A stretch of 64,000 bases of DNA from Lachnospiraceae bacterium (GCA_902363835.1 CABJBM010000022.1:45322-109321), one strand, 5' to 3'. Shown: positions 43,049-52,597, counted from the first letter of the stretch. Translations and numbers: made by a program. The notes: a model not told the origin generated them from the letters alone.

Positions 43049-44719
43049 ATGGAAAAAATACTGGATAATCGGTATTATGATTTAATTATAAATAATGCCC
43101 TGGTTCCATCCTATAATACTGGTGATAATATTACGACGCTGAATGAAATGAATTCCCTGCTGCATATACCAAAAGATCAGATGGAGGCCTGTGATTTGGG
43201 CGTCAATGCCTATCACTCCTTTCCGGCTTTATATACCCTGGAATCATCGGTCAGCATTGAAAGATCCGGCATTGGAGCTGTTCAGCGGACTCCTGGCCTT
43301 GGTCTGCATGGCAGAGGGGTGATAATCGGCATTGTGGATTCCGGCATTGATTATCTCCATCCGGCTTTTCGGTATAATGACAGAACAACCAGAATCCTGT
43401 CCATATGGGATCAGACCCAGGTGGGCACGCCCCCCAGGGGGTTTACCTTTGGCGCTGAATATCCGAAAGAATTGATTAATTTCGCATTGATATCTGAAAG
43501 GCCCCTTTCCATTGTTCCCACGGTTGACACCATCCGCCATGGGACTGCCATTGCAAGTATTATCGCCGGACGGCCTAACGATGAATATAACTTCAGCGGT
43601 GTTGTTCCTGATGCGGATATGGTGGTGGTAAAGCTGAAAGAGGCAAAAGAAAACTTAAAGAGGCTGTTTTTTGTTCCGGAACATACCCTGTGCTATCAGG
43701 AATCTGATATCATCCTTGGGATCCGGTACCTGGTTACCACCGCCCAAAGGCTGAACCGGCCTCTTGTGATATGCATTGCCCTTGGAAGCAGCCAGGGAGG
43801 CCATGATGGACGGGGAGCCTCCAGCGTGTATCTGGATTATCTGGTGCAGTTGCCGAAACTGGGCGTGACTGTTGCTGCCGGAAACGAGGGGAGCAGCCGA
43901 AGGCATTACTTCAATGAAACACGGTTGGCGCCTTTTGTAACCAGCTTCCGGTTAAATGTGGGAATCAATGATAAGGGATTTTCCATGGAAATCTGGCCTT
44001 ATATACCGTCAAGACTTTTTATAGAGATCACTGCGCCCACCTGGGAGTCATCACAGACTGTTTATCCTTCATTCGGAGAGTGCAGACAAATTGTTTTTCA
44101 GTCCGTAAATACCGTTGTATGGGTAAACAATAATATTTTTGAAGAGGGAACAGGGGATCAGCTGATCCTGGTACGTTTTCAGAATGCCACTCCGGGAACC
44201 TGGTATTTCAGGGTTGGCAGTGTGGAGAATGAATCCTTCTCCTTCCATTGCTGGCTGCCGTCCGGAAATATAATTTCAAATGAGACCTTTCTCTTTGATT
44301 CCAGTCCGGATACCACAATAACCTCCCAGGGAGATGCCGTACATCCTCTGACTGTTACGGCCTATAATCAGAACGATGGGAATATCCTTAATGAATCAAG
44401 CAGAGGATATACCAGACTGGGACTGGTGAAACCGGATGTAGGCGCCCCCGGTTATCAGCTTCCCTGTGCGCTTCCGGATTTTCAATACGGGATCGCTACA
44501 GGCACCGGAGCCGCAGCTGCCCATGCAGCCGGAATTGCAGCCATGGTAATGGAATGGGCCTACAATAAAGGGAATTATACGGCTGTTACCGGATATCAGG
44601 TCAACCGGGTAATGATACGCGGGGCAAAGCGGGATCCTTCCTATGTTTATCCCAATAACGTATGGGGGTATGGGCAGCTGGATGCAGAAAATGTATTCAG
44701 GCAGCTAACAAGCGTTTAA
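43049..44719 (+). CDS. Csp-like S8 subtilase homologue with Ser-to-Gly at the active site (1)
   Basis: From ATG 43049 the product has 556 residues: an N-terminal prodomain-like region (about 1-80), then a subtilase fold with a large insert, as in clostridial Csp germination proteases. Asp97 (IVDSGID), His164 (RHGTAIAS) and the oxyanion Asn279 (AAGNEG) are in place, but the GTS motif reads ATGTGAAAAHAAG, so the catalytic Ser is Gly487. The GGA codon is clear. Clostridioides difficile CspC, a germination pseudoprotease, also has Gly there. No signal peptide. Two paralogues (45263, 50713) share the change. Confidence 0.88.
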   Translation: MEKILDNRYYDLIINNALVPSYNTGDNITTLNEMNSLLHIPKDQMEACDLGVNAYHSFPALYTLESSVSIERSGIGAVQRTPGLGLHGRGVIIGIVDSGIDYLHPAFRYNDRTTRILSIWDQTQVGTPPRGFTFGAEYPKELINFALISERPLSIVPTVDTIRHGTAIASIIAGRPNDEYNFSGVVPDADMVVVKLKEAKENLKRLFFVPEHTLCYQESDIILGIRYLVTTAQRLNRPLVICIALGSSQGGHDGRGASSVYLDYLVQLPKLGVTVAAGNEGSSRRHYFNETRLAPFVTSFRLNVGINDKGFSMEIWPYIPSRLFIEITAPTWESSQTVYPSFGECRQIVFQSVNTVVWVNNNIFEEGTGDQLILVRFQNATPGTWYFRVGSVENESFSFHCWLPSGNIISNETFLFDSSPDTTITSQGDAVHPLTVTAYNQNDGNILNESSRGYTRLGLVKPDVGAPGYQLPCALPDFQYGIATGTGAAAAHAAGIAAMVMEWAYNKGNYTAVTGYQVNRVMIRGAKRDPSYVYPNNVWGYGQLDAENVFRQLTSV

Positions 44720-44723
44720 AATT

Positions 44724-44769
44724 AAAACCTTCAGACTGGACGGAGTCTCCGTCAACCTGGAGGTTTTTG
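44724..44769 (+). terminator. Terminator of the first subtilase gene
   Basis: AAAACCT...CAG pairs with CTGGAGGTTTT around an inner GACGGAG / CTCCGTC stem, then T-rich. Confidence 0.8.
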
Positions 44770-44949
44770 TTTTGATAAGCCTGCCGTATATTGGAAGAAG
44801 AGTTGGGATTTTTTGAGGAAAAGAAACCATCAATTAAAATAGATAATCATCAGATCATTTGCAGCGGCCTTTTGCCTTCTGGGCAGTGACAGTGGTCTTA
44901 TCATATGAGGCACAGGTCAACATGGCGGGTTTTCGGAAACCCGGCCCGC

Positions 44950-45132
44950 CTATTTCCCTTTTTTTAACTCTTTCCTGATCCTTGGTTCGATCCCTCTGCG
45001 CTCCATTTCAGCAATGATGCTTTCGAACTCACCGGAAGGAGCCGAAGGGGGGATTACCTCCCTGCTGGCAGCCTCCAACCGATTAAATTCTTCTTCAAGC
45101 CTTTTTTCACATTTCTTATTCCAGTGTCTCAA
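44950..45132 (-). CDS. Small charged protein of unknown function
   Basis: The 60-residue product starts at a TTG preceded by GGGAGGTGA on the minus strand, a strong site. It is helical and charged (MRHWNKKCEKRLEEEFNRLE, ending RIRKELKKGK) with a Pro-rich break in the middle. A GC-rich hairpin (GGCGGG / CCCGCC, 44924-44950) touches the stop codon. No family recognised. It lies between two subtilase genes, upstream of neither on its own strand. Confidence 0.55.
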   Translation of the reverse strand: MRHWNKKCEKRLEEEFNRLEAASREVIPPSAPSGEFESIIAEMERRGIEPRIRKELKKGK

Positions 45133-45262
45133 ACTATCACCTCCCAGAAAATTATATAACAGTTGTAAAGCTACTTTTATGTAAGTTTCCGGACAAATGG
45201 CTGAAAATTATTTTTTGAGATAATTATACACTGTTTTCATGGGCCAGCCGGCTCTTTTCCTA

Positions 45263-46933
45263 TTAAATACTGGTGAGCTGCCGGAATAAATTGTTCACAT
45301 CCACCTGGCCATATCCCCATATGTTATTTGGATAGATGTATGTGCTGGTTCGCACGGCCCCCCTCATCATCAGCCGGCTGACATCGAGTCCGTTCATGGT
45401 GGCGTAATGTCCCCTGACAATTCCCCATTCAAAAACCATGGCCGTGATTCCAGCCGCATGGGCAGCAGCAGCTCCTGTACCGGTTACAGAACCATATGTG
45501 CCTCCGGGAACCGCACAAGTGAGCTGGTAGCCGGGAGCAGCAATATCAGGTTTGATCAGACCGATTCTTGTGTAACCCCTGCTTGATTCACCAAGAATTG
45601 AGTTGTTAAGCTGATTATAGGCAGTCACAGTCAGCTGGCGCCTGCCGTTTCCAGGCGAAGTGATGGTGGTATCCGGAGAGGAGTTTATAAAAAAGGTCTG
45701 GTTGGATATGAGGTTGCCTGAAGGAAGCCAGGAATGAAAGGACAGAGGTTCATTTTCAATGGACCTGATCCGTATACGCCAGATTCCGGCAGTGGTATTC
45801 TGAAAACGCACAAATATCAGCTGGTCCCCTGTCTCCTCTTCAAAAACATAATTGTTGACATAAATGGTGGTGGGAGTGAACACAAAGTTAAAAATTCTGC
45901 AGTCACCGATGCTGGGATAAATCTGCTGGGTGGATTCTCTGCTTGGGGAGGAAATGTCGATAGAAATTCGTCCAAGGGAATATGACCAGACTTCCAGGGA
46001 AAACATTTTATCATTTTCCCCTATTCTTAATTCAAAGTCATTGTAGTAAGGCTCTGCCAGGGTGGAATTGAAATAATGCCTTTGGCTGTTTCCCTCGTTG
46101 CCGGCAGAGACAGATATACCGATGCCGGGCTGGAGCGCCAGGTCATTTAAGTAACCGCTTAGTGCCCCCCTCCCATCATGGCCTCCCTGGCTGCTTCCAA
46201 GGGCAATGCAGGTGACTACAGGGCGGCTAAATCGCTCAGAAATGGTAAGGGCATAACGAAATCCAAGCATAATATCCGACTCTTGAAAGCATAAAGCATC
46301 GTCAGGAATAAAAAAAAACCTTTTCAGATTCTGCTTTGCTTCTTTTAATTTTACCATTACTATATCAGCCTGGGGAACCACTCCGCTGAAGGTTTCCAAT
46401 AGATTGGGAGTGCCGGCAATAACACTGGCAATGGCTGTTCCGTGTCCGTTGGTGTCCGTGGAGGGGACAACGGATAAGGGATCATCGGAATTCAATGCTG
46501 CATTAATTTCCTCCCGGCTGTATTCCGTACCAAAGGTAAATGTCTCGGGAGGAGTTCCTTCCTGCTGGGTCTGGTCCCATATGGAGAGGATCCGGGTGGA
46601 ACCGTCACTGTTGCGGAAAGCCGGATGCTGGTAATCAATGCCCGTATCAATCATTAAAACAACTACACCCTGCCCGAACAGGGCTAAGGCGGGGTTGCGC
46701 TGAATACTTCCGACACCGGTCTGTTCAAGACTGACAGTGGAAGTGAGGGTATATATGGAAGGAAAGGTGTGAGAGGGATATTTTACCAGATCACAAATGT
46801 TTATATCGGCAGTCGGAATATGTAACAGGGAATGCCGGTTATTTACATAAGTAATGTTATCGTCACCCAAGACTGAAGATACTGGGTTGGTAATGAGTAA
46901 GTCATAATAATTGTTATCCAATATTTTTTTCAC
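45263..46933 (-). CDS. Csp-like S8 subtilase homologue with Ser-to-Gly at the active site (2)
   Basis: A GTG at 46933 with AAGGAG upstream starts a 556-residue protein alignable end to end with the first paralogue (MKKILDNNYYDLLITN). The Asp (MIDTGID) and His (NGHGTAIAS) motifs and SAGNEG are intact; the serine motif reads VTGTGAAAAHAAG, so Ser is again Gly. It is convergent with nothing and divergent from the 2H phosphoesterase region. Most likely a cytoplasmic or forespore protein; proteolytic activity by the usual mechanism is not expected. Confidence 0.88.
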   Translation of the reverse strand: MKKILDNNYYDLLITNPVSSVLGDDNITYVNNRHSLLHIPTADINICDLVKYPSHTFPSIYTLTSTVSLEQTGVGSIQRNPALALFGQGVVVLMIDTGIDYQHPAFRNSDGSTRILSIWDQTQQEGTPPETFTFGTEYSREEINAALNSDDPLSVVPSTDTNGHGTAIASVIAGTPNLLETFSGVVPQADIVMVKLKEAKQNLKRFFFIPDDALCFQESDIMLGFRYALTISERFSRPVVTCIALGSSQGGHDGRGALSGYLNDLALQPGIGISVSAGNEGNSQRHYFNSTLAEPYYNDFELRIGENDKMFSLEVWSYSLGRISIDISSPSRESTQQIYPSIGDCRIFNFVFTPTTIYVNNYVFEEETGDQLIFVRFQNTTAGIWRIRIRSIENEPLSFHSWLPSGNLISNQTFFINSSPDTTITSPGNGRRQLTVTAYNQLNNSILGESSRGYTRIGLIKPDIAAPGYQLTCAVPGGTYGSVTGTGAAAAHAAGITAMVFEWGIVRGHYATMNGLDVSRLMMRGAVRTSTYIYPNNIWGYGQVDVNNLFRQLTSI

Positions 46934-47102
46934 AGTTAAGTCTCCTTGCTGTTACTGACAGCTCCAATCGTGCAATGAGCAAATGAGAATGGCTGTCTAA
47001 AATTGGGATGTTCCGGCAGCATTGCAGGGGCTGATATGCATGTTAAATGATATGGCAGAAAATGGAAAAATATGAGGAATGGGCCGGGGGACATTTTGCA
47101 AA

Positions 47103-47150
47103 AGAAAAAAACACCGGAAATCCTTGTATTTACAAGAAATCTCGGTGTTT
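47103..47150 (-). terminator. Terminator of the 2H phosphoesterase gene
   Basis: On the minus strand AAACACCG / CGGTGTTT with an inner CTTGT/ACAAG stem, then TTTTTTTCTTT. Confidence 0.85.
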
Positions 47151-47202
47151 ATACCAGATCATAAGCGGAAGAAAGAGGATCAGACAGACTTTGGCGGCAG
47201 GC

Positions 47203-47721
47203 TTATTCCCCTAATTGATGCTCACTTATGATAATGGATTTTCCGGATCTTCCGATCATCTCTGTTGAAATTGTGTTTATGGTAGCTTTAAATATTTCCC
47301 TGCACTTGGATGCATTTAAATATGCGCGTTCCAGTTCTTCTGTTGAGGCGACATTTCCAAGGGTTAAATGAGGGAAATAAGGATATCCTTTGTTGTACTT
47401 TTTCAATACATGGGAATATAGCTTTTCATGGATCAGACGGATGGTTTCCTCTCCCTCCGTAACATTTAAAAATAAATAATTTCCAAATTCATCGGAGTGT
47501 TTGGAAACCCCATACAAGGAAATCTCAAAGGGTTTGATATACATAAGCTCATTGCTTATGTGCCTGTCTAACGCATCATTGCCCATATCGCTTTGGAACG
47601 GAAAAACCAAAGTGATATGGGGGTTAACAAGGCCGGATAAGGGATCATATTTTTTTCTGTAGAAATTGATTATTTCCATATTATGAAACTTCGGAAATAT
47701 CATGATTGTTCTTGTAGTCAT
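47203..47721 (-). CDS. 2H-family phosphoesterase (2'-5' RNA ligase-like)
   Basis: Start at 47721 (AGGAG 7 bp upstream) gives 172 residues; the frame is open to 47766 without a ribosome site. Both signature motifs are present: PHITLVFPF (His35, Thr37) and PHLTLGNV (His118, Thr120), which form the symmetric active site of 2H phosphoesterases. Members cleave 2'-5' or cyclic phosphodiester bonds in RNA or nucleotides; the substrate here is unknown. Monocistronic with a good terminator. Confidence 0.88.
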   Translation of the reverse strand: MTTRTIMIFPKFHNMEIINFYRKKYDPLSGLVNPHITLVFPFQSDMGNDALDRHISNELMYIKPFEISLYGVSKHSDEFGNYLFLNVTEGEETIRLIHEKLYSHVLKKYNKGYPYFPHLTLGNVASTEELERAYLNASKCREIFKATINTISTEMIGRSGKSIIISEHQLGE

Positions 47722-47906
47722 ATTCATTCTCCTGTCTGGGATCTTCCTTGTTTGCTGCAAAGTCAAATAAAAACTGTACGTTGGTAATACACCGGCTGCC
47801 CGTGAAAAAAGTTAATATGGCGGCAGGCAGCTTTGAAAATTATCTTGATAGTTACCCATAGGTGAGATAATATATTATTTAATAAGGTTTTAGAAAGGAA
47901 AACATT

Positions 47907-48524
47907 ATGGATGATAAAAAATGGCTTGAATGGGCTGTTGAATTGCAGGCAATTGCCCAGGCCGGACTGTATTACGGAAGGGATTGTTTTGACCAGGAAC
48001 GGTATGAAAGAATCAGGGAAATTTCTGCGGAAATGATCAGCAGCCGATCTGGAATGCCCGTTGAAAAGGTCAAAAATTTATTTTGCTGTGAAACAGGATA
48101 TCAAACGCCTAAGATTGATTCCAGAGCTGCTGTTTTTAAAGATAACAGGATTCTTCTGGTTAAAGAAGCAGACGGAAAATGGTCACTTCCCGGAGGCTGG
48201 GTCGATGTGAATCTGTCGGTAAAAGAAAATATTATAAAAGAGGTCAAGGAAGAGGCCGGCCTTGATGTTAAGGTTGAAAAGGTCATTGCAATACAAGACA
48301 GAGAAAAACACAACCTTCCGGTCTATGCCTGCAAGATTTGCAAAATTTTTATGCAGTGTTCTGTGACCGGGGGTTCCTTTCAGGTAAATAATGAAACCAT
48401 GGACAGCCGGTATTTTTCACTGGAAGAATTGCCTTCCCTTGCAGAGGAAAAATGCAATGAAGAGCAGATCAGGATGTGTTTTCAGGCTTTTTCTGATGAA
48501 TCGTGGAAAACCATATTGGATTAG
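47907..48524 (+). CDS. NUDIX hydrolase with N-terminal Nudix_N_2-type domain
   Basis: The 205-residue product has an N-terminal helical domain (1-60, WLEWAVELQAIAQAGLYYG) typical of this NUDIX subgroup, then a NUDIX fold with the box at 96-118 (GGWVDVNLSVKENIIKEVKE followed by EAG). The usual box is GX5EX7REUXEEXGU; here the first Glu is replaced (VDVNLS has none at that place) and REU is KEV, a relaxed but recognisable form common in the subgroup. It would cleave a nucleoside diphosphate linked to another moiety. AAAGGA precedes the ATG. Confidence 0.85.
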   Translation: MDDKKWLEWAVELQAIAQAGLYYGRDCFDQERYERIREISAEMISSRSGMPVEKVKNLFCCETGYQTPKIDSRAAVFKDNRILLVKEADGKWSLPGGWVDVNLSVKENIIKEVKEEAGLDVKVEKVIAIQDREKHNLPVYACKICKIFMQCSVTGGSFQVNNETMDSRYFSLEELPSLAEEKCNEEQIRMCFQAFSDESWKTILD

Positions 48525-48550
48525 GCATATGGCGGCTGAAGCACCCCTGC

Positions 48551-48589
48551 TCCGGCAGGGATGCCTGCAAAACAGACTCTCCTGCCGGA
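48551..48589. terminator. GC-rich hairpin between convergent genes
   Basis: TCCGGCAGG / CCTGCCGGA with a 21-nt loop, without a T-run. Placed between the NUDIX and amidinotransferase gene ends, so possibly a weak terminator for both. Confidence 0.5.
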
Positions 48590-48603
48590 ACTTTCCTGAA
48601 TAC

Positions 48604-49584
48604 TTATGCCCTTACAAGGGGCTGTGTACTGCACCGGAAGGAACCGCCCAAGCTTCGGGAAATTTTGAAATCAATTAATTCAACCGTAATTCCTTTGGCT
48701 TTTAGCTGTTCTGCAATATATTGAAATTGAGGGTCCAGGATGTAAACAGATTCATTTACCGGAAGCCCGTTCACCGCTAAATGGGCAATGTCCTTATAAG
48801 GAACCGAAATTTTATCCCAGTTTTTCAGTAGCTCAGGAATTCCCTCTAAAAAGGCTTCCTCACAGACAATCATCAAACCGTCTCTTACAAGGCTTAATGC
48901 ACAATCCAAATGGAGCACATCCTTTTTTAAAGGCACCTGGATCACATCATATCCCCAGTGGGATAAATATGACTTAAGCCAGAGGCAGCCATTATGATTG
49001 GAGGCCAGCCCGGAATTTCCCACAAAAACAGTCTTGTTTAAAATCAGGATATCTCCCCCTTCCAAAAAAGGACCCGGTTCAGCGTCAAAGCCCTGGGAAA
49101 TATCCGGTCTTGGCACGGACACATAAAATGCGTCGCTGTCATAAGCCTCTTTTGCAAGAATATCCCGAATTGGAAGGATTTCGTTTCTCCGGTGAAAGAA
49201 GCGCAGAGAACCTTCGATTATGGAAGATCCAATGGTGAAAAATGGGTCGCGGGCAAAGAAATTGCAGCAGCCGTATTCCTTACCGGTTTCTTTTTCATAC
49301 TCAGTCAGCAGCCGGGGGCGAAGTATCTCCACTCCATATTTTTCAAGAACCTTTTTTAAATTCTCCCGTTCTTTTTCCCACTCCGCCTGACGTTCCGGAA
49401 AAACATCCTTATAATTCTTTCCTGCGGTATCAATGCCAAAATATAAATTCAGACTTTCCTCTGTAAGAAATGTATGCTCATCATTCCTTTCCTCCCGCTT
49501 CGGAAAGATGAATTCTGATTGGGTCAAAACAACTTTCTTTAAAGGAGCAAATTCACCTTTTACCAGTATCGTATCTTTTTTCAT
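48604..49584 (-). CDS. Amidinotransferase/arginine deiminase-superfamily enzyme
   Basis: The 326-residue protein shows the guanidino-modifying pattern: FARDPFFTIG (about 110), EGGDILIL (about 174), HLDCALSLV (about 225) with the catalytic His, and the nucleophilic Cys in GGSFRCSTQPLVR at the C-terminus. Enzymes of this fold deiminate or transfer the amidine group of arginine or derivatives (arginine deiminase, dimethylargininase, amidinotransferases). The substrate cannot be told apart from sequence by eye. AAAGGA lies 11 bp before the ATG. It is a single gene. Confidence 0.85.
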   Translation of the reverse strand: MKKDTILVKGEFAPLKKVVLTQSEFIFPKREERNDEHTFLTEESLNLYFGIDTAGKNYKDVFPERQAEWEKERENLKKVLEKYGVEILRPRLLTEYEKETGKEYGCCNFFARDPFFTIGSSIIEGSLRFFHRRNEILPIRDILAKEAYDSDAFYVSVPRPDISQGFDAEPGPFLEGGDILILNKTVFVGNSGLASNHNGCLWLKSYLSHWGYDVIQVPLKKDVLHLDCALSLVRDGLMIVCEEAFLEGIPELLKNWDKISVPYKDIAHLAVNGLPVNESVYILDPQFQYIAEQLKAKGITVELIDFKISRSLGGSFRCSTQPLVRA

Positions 49585-49662
49585 TACAAATTAATTCCTT
49601 TCAAAATTCTTTTGCCTTCTTAATTTCCGGGAATAATTCCAGTGTACCTATTTCAATCATAC

Positions 49663-50526
49663 TCAATGAGCCGCGTTTTTTATATGAGTGATATAGCTGA
49701 CCATGTTTTCATCATCCTGTTTGCAGTAAACATAACCCAAATGGTCAGAAACCTGCAGTGCAAGAGAACGAAACAGATCACAGGCAATGAAAATGGCATT
49801 CCAGAGATTTTCAGGGTTTCCGTCAGAGTAAGTTTTTAAATATTTTTCATAAAGCTCTGGGGACAGGTACTTTTTATAATATTTCCCCCACATTCCTGTT
49901 GAAACAGAATCTTCATGATCCATGGCAATGTACCACTCTACCATTTTATCAAGCTCCACATGTACGACTTGCGTATACATCCTCATTGCATACGGAATCT
50001 GGTCTCTTTTAATTCCTTTTGCAACGTTGTTTAAGCACCACCAGAATTCATTACAGCATCCGTTATACACCTGTTTTGCAGGGACTTTTATCCGGTAATC
50101 CGCATCGCTTGATGGGGGGATCTGAGGCAAAAGATGATCCTTGTCCATCAAAGGTACAGTAAGACTGTCTGAGAGATAATGTTCCATAGCTGTTTCCCTG
50201 ACCATAATATGCAAATCAATCCTGTTTCCGTCTTTAAATAAAATGAGCCAGCCATATGACTTGGTAAAGTCGCAGTCTGTGCCCCAACCCAAGTCATTGG
50301 AATCCGGTTCCTGTACAATGGCAATTTCTCCGAAAATATTTATCCACGATTTATTCTGTAAAAATGATTGTGTTTCCGTAACAACATAAACAATGTCATA
50401 ATCCTGATAAATATCCTTTTCAACATGAGGATTTGCACGGGAACCATTCATGTACACTGCTCTGACACGTTCATCTGCTTCTGCAACCCTTAAAATCAAA
50501 TCAAACATTTCTTTTTCACTGCGCAT
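49663..50526 (-). CDS. Aminoglycoside 6-adenylyltransferase-like protein (ANT(6))
   Basis: The 287-residue product matches ANT(6)/AadE-type nucleotidyltransferases in length. The catalytic region reads YMNGSRANP (about 25-33) and YQDYDIVYVV (about 40-49), giving the GS-x-D-x-D-type metal site with Asp42 and Asp44, and later GNRIDLHIM with the third carboxylate. Such enzymes transfer AMP to streptomycin O6 and can give resistance; chromosomal AadK-like homologues may have weak or other activity. GAGGTGA precedes the ATG. No transposon is adjacent, so this appears to be a resident gene. Confidence 0.88.
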   Translation of the reverse strand: MRSEKEMFDLILRVAEADERVRAVYMNGSRANPHVEKDIYQDYDIVYVVTETQSFLQNKSWINIFGEIAIVQEPDSNDLGWGTDCDFTKSYGWLILFKDGNRIDLHIMVRETAMEHYLSDSLTVPLMDKDHLLPQIPPSSDADYRIKVPAKQVYNGCCNEFWWCLNNVAKGIKRDQIPYAMRMYTQVVHVELDKMVEWYIAMDHEDSVSTGMWGKYYKKYLSPELYEKYLKTYSDGNPENLWNAIFIACDLFRSLALQVSDHLGYVYCKQDDENMVSYITHIKNAAH

Positions 50527-50654
50527 GGAAATTCACCTCATAAAATTTAAATGATAGAAAGCTTTGATATGGCTATTCTATCATGACACGTTGGGGAAGT
50601 AAAGAATAAGCCCGGTACAGGAGATACCGGGTAAGCGCTTGTAAATATGAAGGT

Positions 50655-50676
50655 AAAAGGGCGGAGGAAGCCGCCC
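50655..50676 (-). terminator. Terminator of the third subtilase gene
   Basis: On the minus strand GGGCGG / CCGCCC with a 6-nt loop, followed by TTTTA. Confidence 0.7.
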
Positions 50677-50712
50677 TGTGTGGTGTTTCATTACTCATTG
50701 ATAACTGTTTAT

Positions 50713-52380
50713 TTATAAAGTCATTTGATTAAAAACTCCTAAAACGCTTACTTGCCCGTAGCCCCATATTGGATTTGGATATGTAAGATAATTGCTTCGG
50801 TAAGCTCCTTTTATCAGCAGATTATTAATGTTTTTTCCTGTGATAGTAGTATAATTGCCGCGGAGAATTGCCCACTCCATGATCATGGCCTGTATCCCGG
50901 CAACGTGTGCAGCGGCGGCCCCTGTACCGGTAGCACTTCCATAACTGTTGTTAGGCAATGGACATGTAAGCCGATATCCGGGAGCAGCAAGATCGGGAAG
51001 GGCAACCCCGGCTGCAGAAAAGCCTCTGCTGGATTCAATGAGAATACTGTCATCATATTGATTATACGCAGTTACAGTAACCGGATTACTGGTGTTTCCC
51101 GGGCCTGTAATGGTAATATCCGGTGTTGCCTCAAGAAAGAATGTATCGGTTGTTATGATGGGACCGGAAGGCAGCCATGCGTTAAAAGAGGAGGCTCGCT
51201 TATCCAGGTTTGTGACTTTGATCTGCCATAAACCGTTTACGGCCTGTTTAAAACGCACCAATATAAGCTGCATGCCGCTCTTTTCTTCCAAAATGATGTT
51301 ATTGATGTATAAAGTGGTGGATCCATAAATAAATTTAAACTCCCGGCATTCATAAAATTTAGGCTGGATGATTTGAGTATTCTCACCCAATGGCGTTGTA
51401 ATGGAAATAACTAACCGGTATGGAGAATGATTCCATAACTCAAAAAAGAAATCCGGATCTGACGGATCAACACGCAGTTCGAAGTTTTTACTGTAATCAG
51501 GTGTATCAAACACTCCATAATAATGTCTGCGGTTGCCGCCTTCATTTCCGGCAGCAATGGTTACGGAGATGCCATGGTAGGAAGCCAGGTCATTTAAATG
51601 TGTAGAAAGACTACCCTGTCCACTGTGATCCCCCTGGCTGGTTCCCACTCCAATGCATATAACCATAGGACGGTCCAGCTTTAAAGCTACGGAACGAAGA
51701 TATTCAATACCAAGCATGATATCGGTTTCAAGATAACATTCGATATCATTCCTTACACAAAAAATCTGGCGGTTGTATGATTTGGCTTGCTTTAACTTGA
51801 CGATCACCAGTTCTGCTTTAGAAGCTACTCCGCTGAAATCTTCGCCTAAATCAGGGGTTCCGGCAGCAATACCGGCCAGCATAGTACCATGTCCATTCTC
51901 ATCACGGGTTGGAACAGCGGATAAGGGATCATCGTCAAGCAGTGCATTGTTAATGGATTCTTTTTTATATTCGCTGCCAAATGTAAAATTTTCCGGAGGT
52001 GTGCCGTCTGTTATGGTCTGATCCCATATGGACTGAATCCGTGTGGAACCATCATTGTTAAGAAACGCCGGATGCTGATAGTCAATTCCAGTGTCAACAA
52101 ATCCAATTAAAACACCCTGAGCAAACAAAGAAAAATTAGGGTTATACTGAAATGATTTTACACTGGATTTTTCCAGACTATAGGTAGAGTTAAGGGTGTA
52201 GATATGAGGGAATATGGTGTAAGGCTGGTTTCCCAGGAGACACATACGAAATTCGCTGATAGGCGCATGAAGAACAGAGTATCTTTGGTTTATATAGGTC
52301 AAATCATATGTTTGCTCCAGGATACTTGCATATTCATTGTTTATTAAGAGATCAAAATAATTTTCGTCTAATATTTTAAT
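50713..52380 (-). CDS. Csp-like S8 subtilase homologue with Ser-to-Gly (3), probable ATT start
   Basis: Alignment to the paralogues, which begin M(E/K)KILDN, puts the start at an ATT at 52380 (ATT AAA ATA TTA GAC) preceded by GGGGAGG with 6-bp spacing; the first ATG (52395) overlaps that ribosome site. The 555-residue product has Asp (FVDTGIDYQHPAF), His (NGHGTMLAG) and AAGNEG intact, and ATGTGAAAAHVAG with Gly for the catalytic Ser. It is more diverged from the other two than they are from each other. Likely a pseudoprotease; spore-germination function is inferred from family only. Confidence 0.85.
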   Translation of the reverse strand: MKILDENYFDLLINNEYASILEQTYDLTYINQRYSVLHAPISEFRMCLLGNQPYTIFPHIYTLNSTYSLEKSSVKSFQYNPNFSLFAQGVLIGFVDTGIDYQHPAFLNNDGSTRIQSIWDQTITDGTPPENFTFGSEYKKESINNALLDDDPLSAVPTRDENGHGTMLAGIAAGTPDLGEDFSGVASKAELVIVKLKQAKSYNRQIFCVRNDIECYLETDIMLGIEYLRSVALKLDRPMVICIGVGTSQGDHSGQGSLSTHLNDLASYHGISVTIAAGNEGGNRRHYYGVFDTPDYSKNFELRVDPSDPDFFFELWNHSPYRLVISITTPLGENTQIIQPKFYECREFKFIYGSTTLYINNIILEEKSGMQLILVRFKQAVNGLWQIKVTNLDKRASSFNAWLPSGPIITTDTFFLEATPDITITGPGNTSNPVTVTAYNQYDDSILIESSRGFSAAGVALPDLAAPGYRLTCPLPNNSYGSATGTGAAAAHVAGIQAMIMEWAILRGNYTTITGKNINNLLIKGAYRSNYLTYPNPIWGYGQVSVLGVFNQMTL

Positions 52381-52503
52381 GATAAGCCTCCCCATTCAAA
52401 GGTCTCAGTTTTAACTATTATATGATTGCCCAAAAAGGAAAATTCCAATTGGGATAACCAGGTTTAAAGAAATACCCGTATGATGAAATCTTGTAGTTTG
52501 TAT

Positions 52504-52591
52504 AAAAAAGAGGAAGCCGGCAAGATGGGGGGGGATCCTGCCGGCAGTTATGAAAAAAGTATTATCTTTAAAGGTTATTGGCCTTTTTACA
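52504..52591 (-). ncRNA. Candidate small RNA, copy 2, with an eight-C terminator loop
   Basis: Same organisation as the copy at 1001-1085: start region AACTGTAAAAAGGCCA, a TTTTTTCATAA block, then an 11-bp stem (GCCGGCAGGAT with ATCTTGCCGGC) whose loop is eight C residues, and TTCCTCTTTTTT. The terminator is better here than in copy 1. A 29-codon ORF on the plus strand (ATG 52550) exists in this copy but is interrupted in copy 1, so it is not the conserved feature. Expression is untested. Confidence 0.55.
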
Positions 52592-52597
52592 GTTATT

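Noticed and set aside
49663..50526. Recently acquired resistance island around the ANT(6)-like gene
   Set aside because: No transposase, IS end or terminal repeat flanks it; neighbours are single genes with their own signals.
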